Assembly: GCA_965371245.1 (NCBI GenBank)
Contig: CBDUXT010000083.1
Location: forward strand, 1-24,815
DNA from: CBDUXT01 sp965371245
Lineage (GTDB): Bacteria; Planctomycetota; Phycisphaerae; UBA1845
Direction of reading: 5' to 3'
DNA: 24,815 nt
A program made the translations under genes and the position numbers. Every line of letters begins with the position of its first letter. Positions within the stretch are counted from its first letter, which is position 1. This document shows positions 23,962-24,815 of the stretch, in pieces. Under the pieces are notes generated by a model. It was not told the origin of the DNA, did no database searches, and saw only the letters and a list, made by a program, of their open reading frames with translations.

Positions 23962-24593
23962 ATCCGGTGACGCATCGCTTGCGATTGTTCACCCTGCCCC
24001 CGTAGAAGGGCGTTTCGGGCAAAAGTGTGCTCACACGCAGAAAGGTGCAAGACGACGAGCGAAAGGCTCTTTCCCAGTCGCCGGATGACGTTCCTGGTTT
24101 CGGAAGGCTGCGGTGACGTGGCGCTTCGTGCCGACGTCGAGCGTCTCCTGGAATCGAGCCGGAGCGCCGATCCCGGATTCCTGGAATACCGGACCTCGCG
24201 CGGGAAATCTTCGAAGATCTCACCCGGCCGCCCGAATAGCCGACCGCACTCCGGGGTACGTTCAGGTTCCGCTCACGCCGTCAACAAGGGACGCGATCCT
24301 TCGTTCGATAACGAGGCTTCGCTCGATGACCGCGCCGAGCAGTCTCTTGAGGTCGCGACGAAAGAGGCGTTTGAAGTCGAGCGGGTCGGTGCTCGCCGAC
24401 ACTCCTTCACGGTCAACCTGAGTCATACAGGCGTGAGCGGGCATGACCGGAACCTTAGATCGCGTTCGCGGGCCGATAAGAAAGCACCCCGTGCCTCAAT
24501 CCGATCCGCTCGTCCAGCCACGGACGATTCTTTCCGATAAACGGGTGACACGCGTTTCCGTAACACGACCTCGGCTCCCGGAGAGGCCCGTTC
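23962..24593. other. Eroded, gene-poor stretch
   Basis: About 630 nt with no intact recognisable gene. It contains the kinase-like remnant listed separately (24025-24540) and several short overlapping ORFs on both strands, none with a domain I recognise. A small inverted repeat (ATCGC-TT-GCGAT, 23974-23985) follows the lipoprotein stop; its loop is too short and no T-run follows, so it is not called a terminator. Confidence 0.45.
24025..24540 (+). pseudogene. Remnant of a planctomycete-type Ser/Thr kinase N-terminal region
   Basis: The plus frame from 24061 to 24186 reads ERLF, a short spacer, RMTFLVSEGCGDVALRADVE and then RLLESSRSADPGFLE. This closely follows the pattern that opens many planctomycete and acidobacterial protein kinases (ERxxAFLDEACGGDxALRxEVExLLxxxxxxxxFLE), a segment just before the kinase domain. 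After FLE the similarity ends: no glycine loop, catalytic HRD or DFG motif follows, and the rest of the 171-codon ORF is Arg/Ser-rich and unlike a folded protein. The start is also odd (a Cys-rich lead-in), and no ribosome binding site is evident. I infer a decayed or truncated gene. The remainder of the frame may simply be open by chance. Confidence 0.5.
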
Positions 24594-24773
24594 GTGAAGC
24601 GACCCAGACCATATCGATTCTTTGCTAACGGCGCGCTCTTGCCGCTCATCCTTTCGCTAACCCTGGTGCTTCCCGCGACGGCGCAGCCGCCCGTCCTGGA
24701 AGAGTCTCTTTCGCTCCAAGCGCTCATCGACCTGCCCGAAAACCAGTTGGCCACGATCGACATCGAGATATAA
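24594..24773 (+). CDS. Small secreted protein, 59 residues, possibly truncated
   Basis: The GTG start at 24594 is preceded by GGAGAGG at 24580-24586, 7 nt away, a strong ribosome binding site. The product begins with a basic n-region (KRPRPYRFF), a hydrophobic core (ALLPLILSLTLVLPA) and an ATA|Q cleavage site, then about 29 mature residues rich in Leu and acid residues (EESLSLQALIDLPENQLATI). A TAA at 24771 ends it. Signal peptide and ribosome binding site together make translation likely. The mature part is short enough that this may be the 5' end of a larger gene broken by a nonsense or frameshift change; too little sequence follows (42 nt) to tell. Function unknown. Confidence 0.6.
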   Translation: MKRPRPYRFFANGALLPLILSLTLVLPATAQPPVLEESLSLQALIDLPENQLATIDIEI

Positions 24774-24815
24774 CCGAAAGTTGTGGATCGTGACGGGATA
24801 AAAAAGCGGCGTATC

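Noticed and set aside
24262..24444. 60-codon minus-strand ORF (contains FKRLFRRDLKRLLGAVIERS)
   Set aside because: It looks helical and slightly protein-like, but has no ribosome binding site or family match I can name and overlaps the eroded plus-strand frame.

Overview
The window reads as a GC-rich chromosomal segment from a bacterium of the planctomycete group, most likely Phycisphaerae-like. This is an inference from gene style. Three of the pseudopilins (G, H, J) have Ala rather than Gly just before the FTL(I/V)E motif. The VWA protein carries thrombospondin-3-like Asp loops, a lectin-like region and a Myxococcus-type Cys repeat. A giant secreted YD-repeat protein is present, and there is a remnant resembling the N-terminus of a planctomycete-type Ser/Thr kinase. 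No rRNA, tRNA, CRISPR array or insertion sequence was found by eye.

Layout. Everything from 21959 down to the left edge is on the minus strand. Transcription order is: gspD (19659-21959), gspE, gspF, gspG, gspH, gspI, gspJ, gspK-like, gspC-like, gspL, gspM (ends 11433); then a gap of about 280 nt; then a secreted von Willebrand A / Cys-rich protein (8257-11148); then a giant RHS/YD-repeat protein that begins at 8128 and runs open off the left edge (at least 2,709 codons). The eleven gsp genes form one tightly packed type II secretion (T2SS) operon with overlaps or gaps of 13 nt or less. The order is unusual: gspC lies after gspK instead of leading the operon, and no gspN or prepilin peptidase gspO is present.

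On the plus strand, divergent from gspD, sits a three-TPR lipoprotein (22332-22994). Its architecture and position suggest a pilotin-like partner of the secretin. It is followed by an unrelated lipoprotein of unknown function (23209-23961), a roughly 630-nt stretch of eroded coding sequence containing the kinase-like remnant, and a 59-residue secreted small protein (24594-24773).

How it may work together. GspD would form the outer-membrane channel, GspE/F/L/M/C the inner-membrane motor platform, and GspG with H-K the pseudopilus. The two very large signal-peptide-bearing proteins encoded just downstream on the same strand are plausible T2SS cargo. That functional link is inferred from position only.
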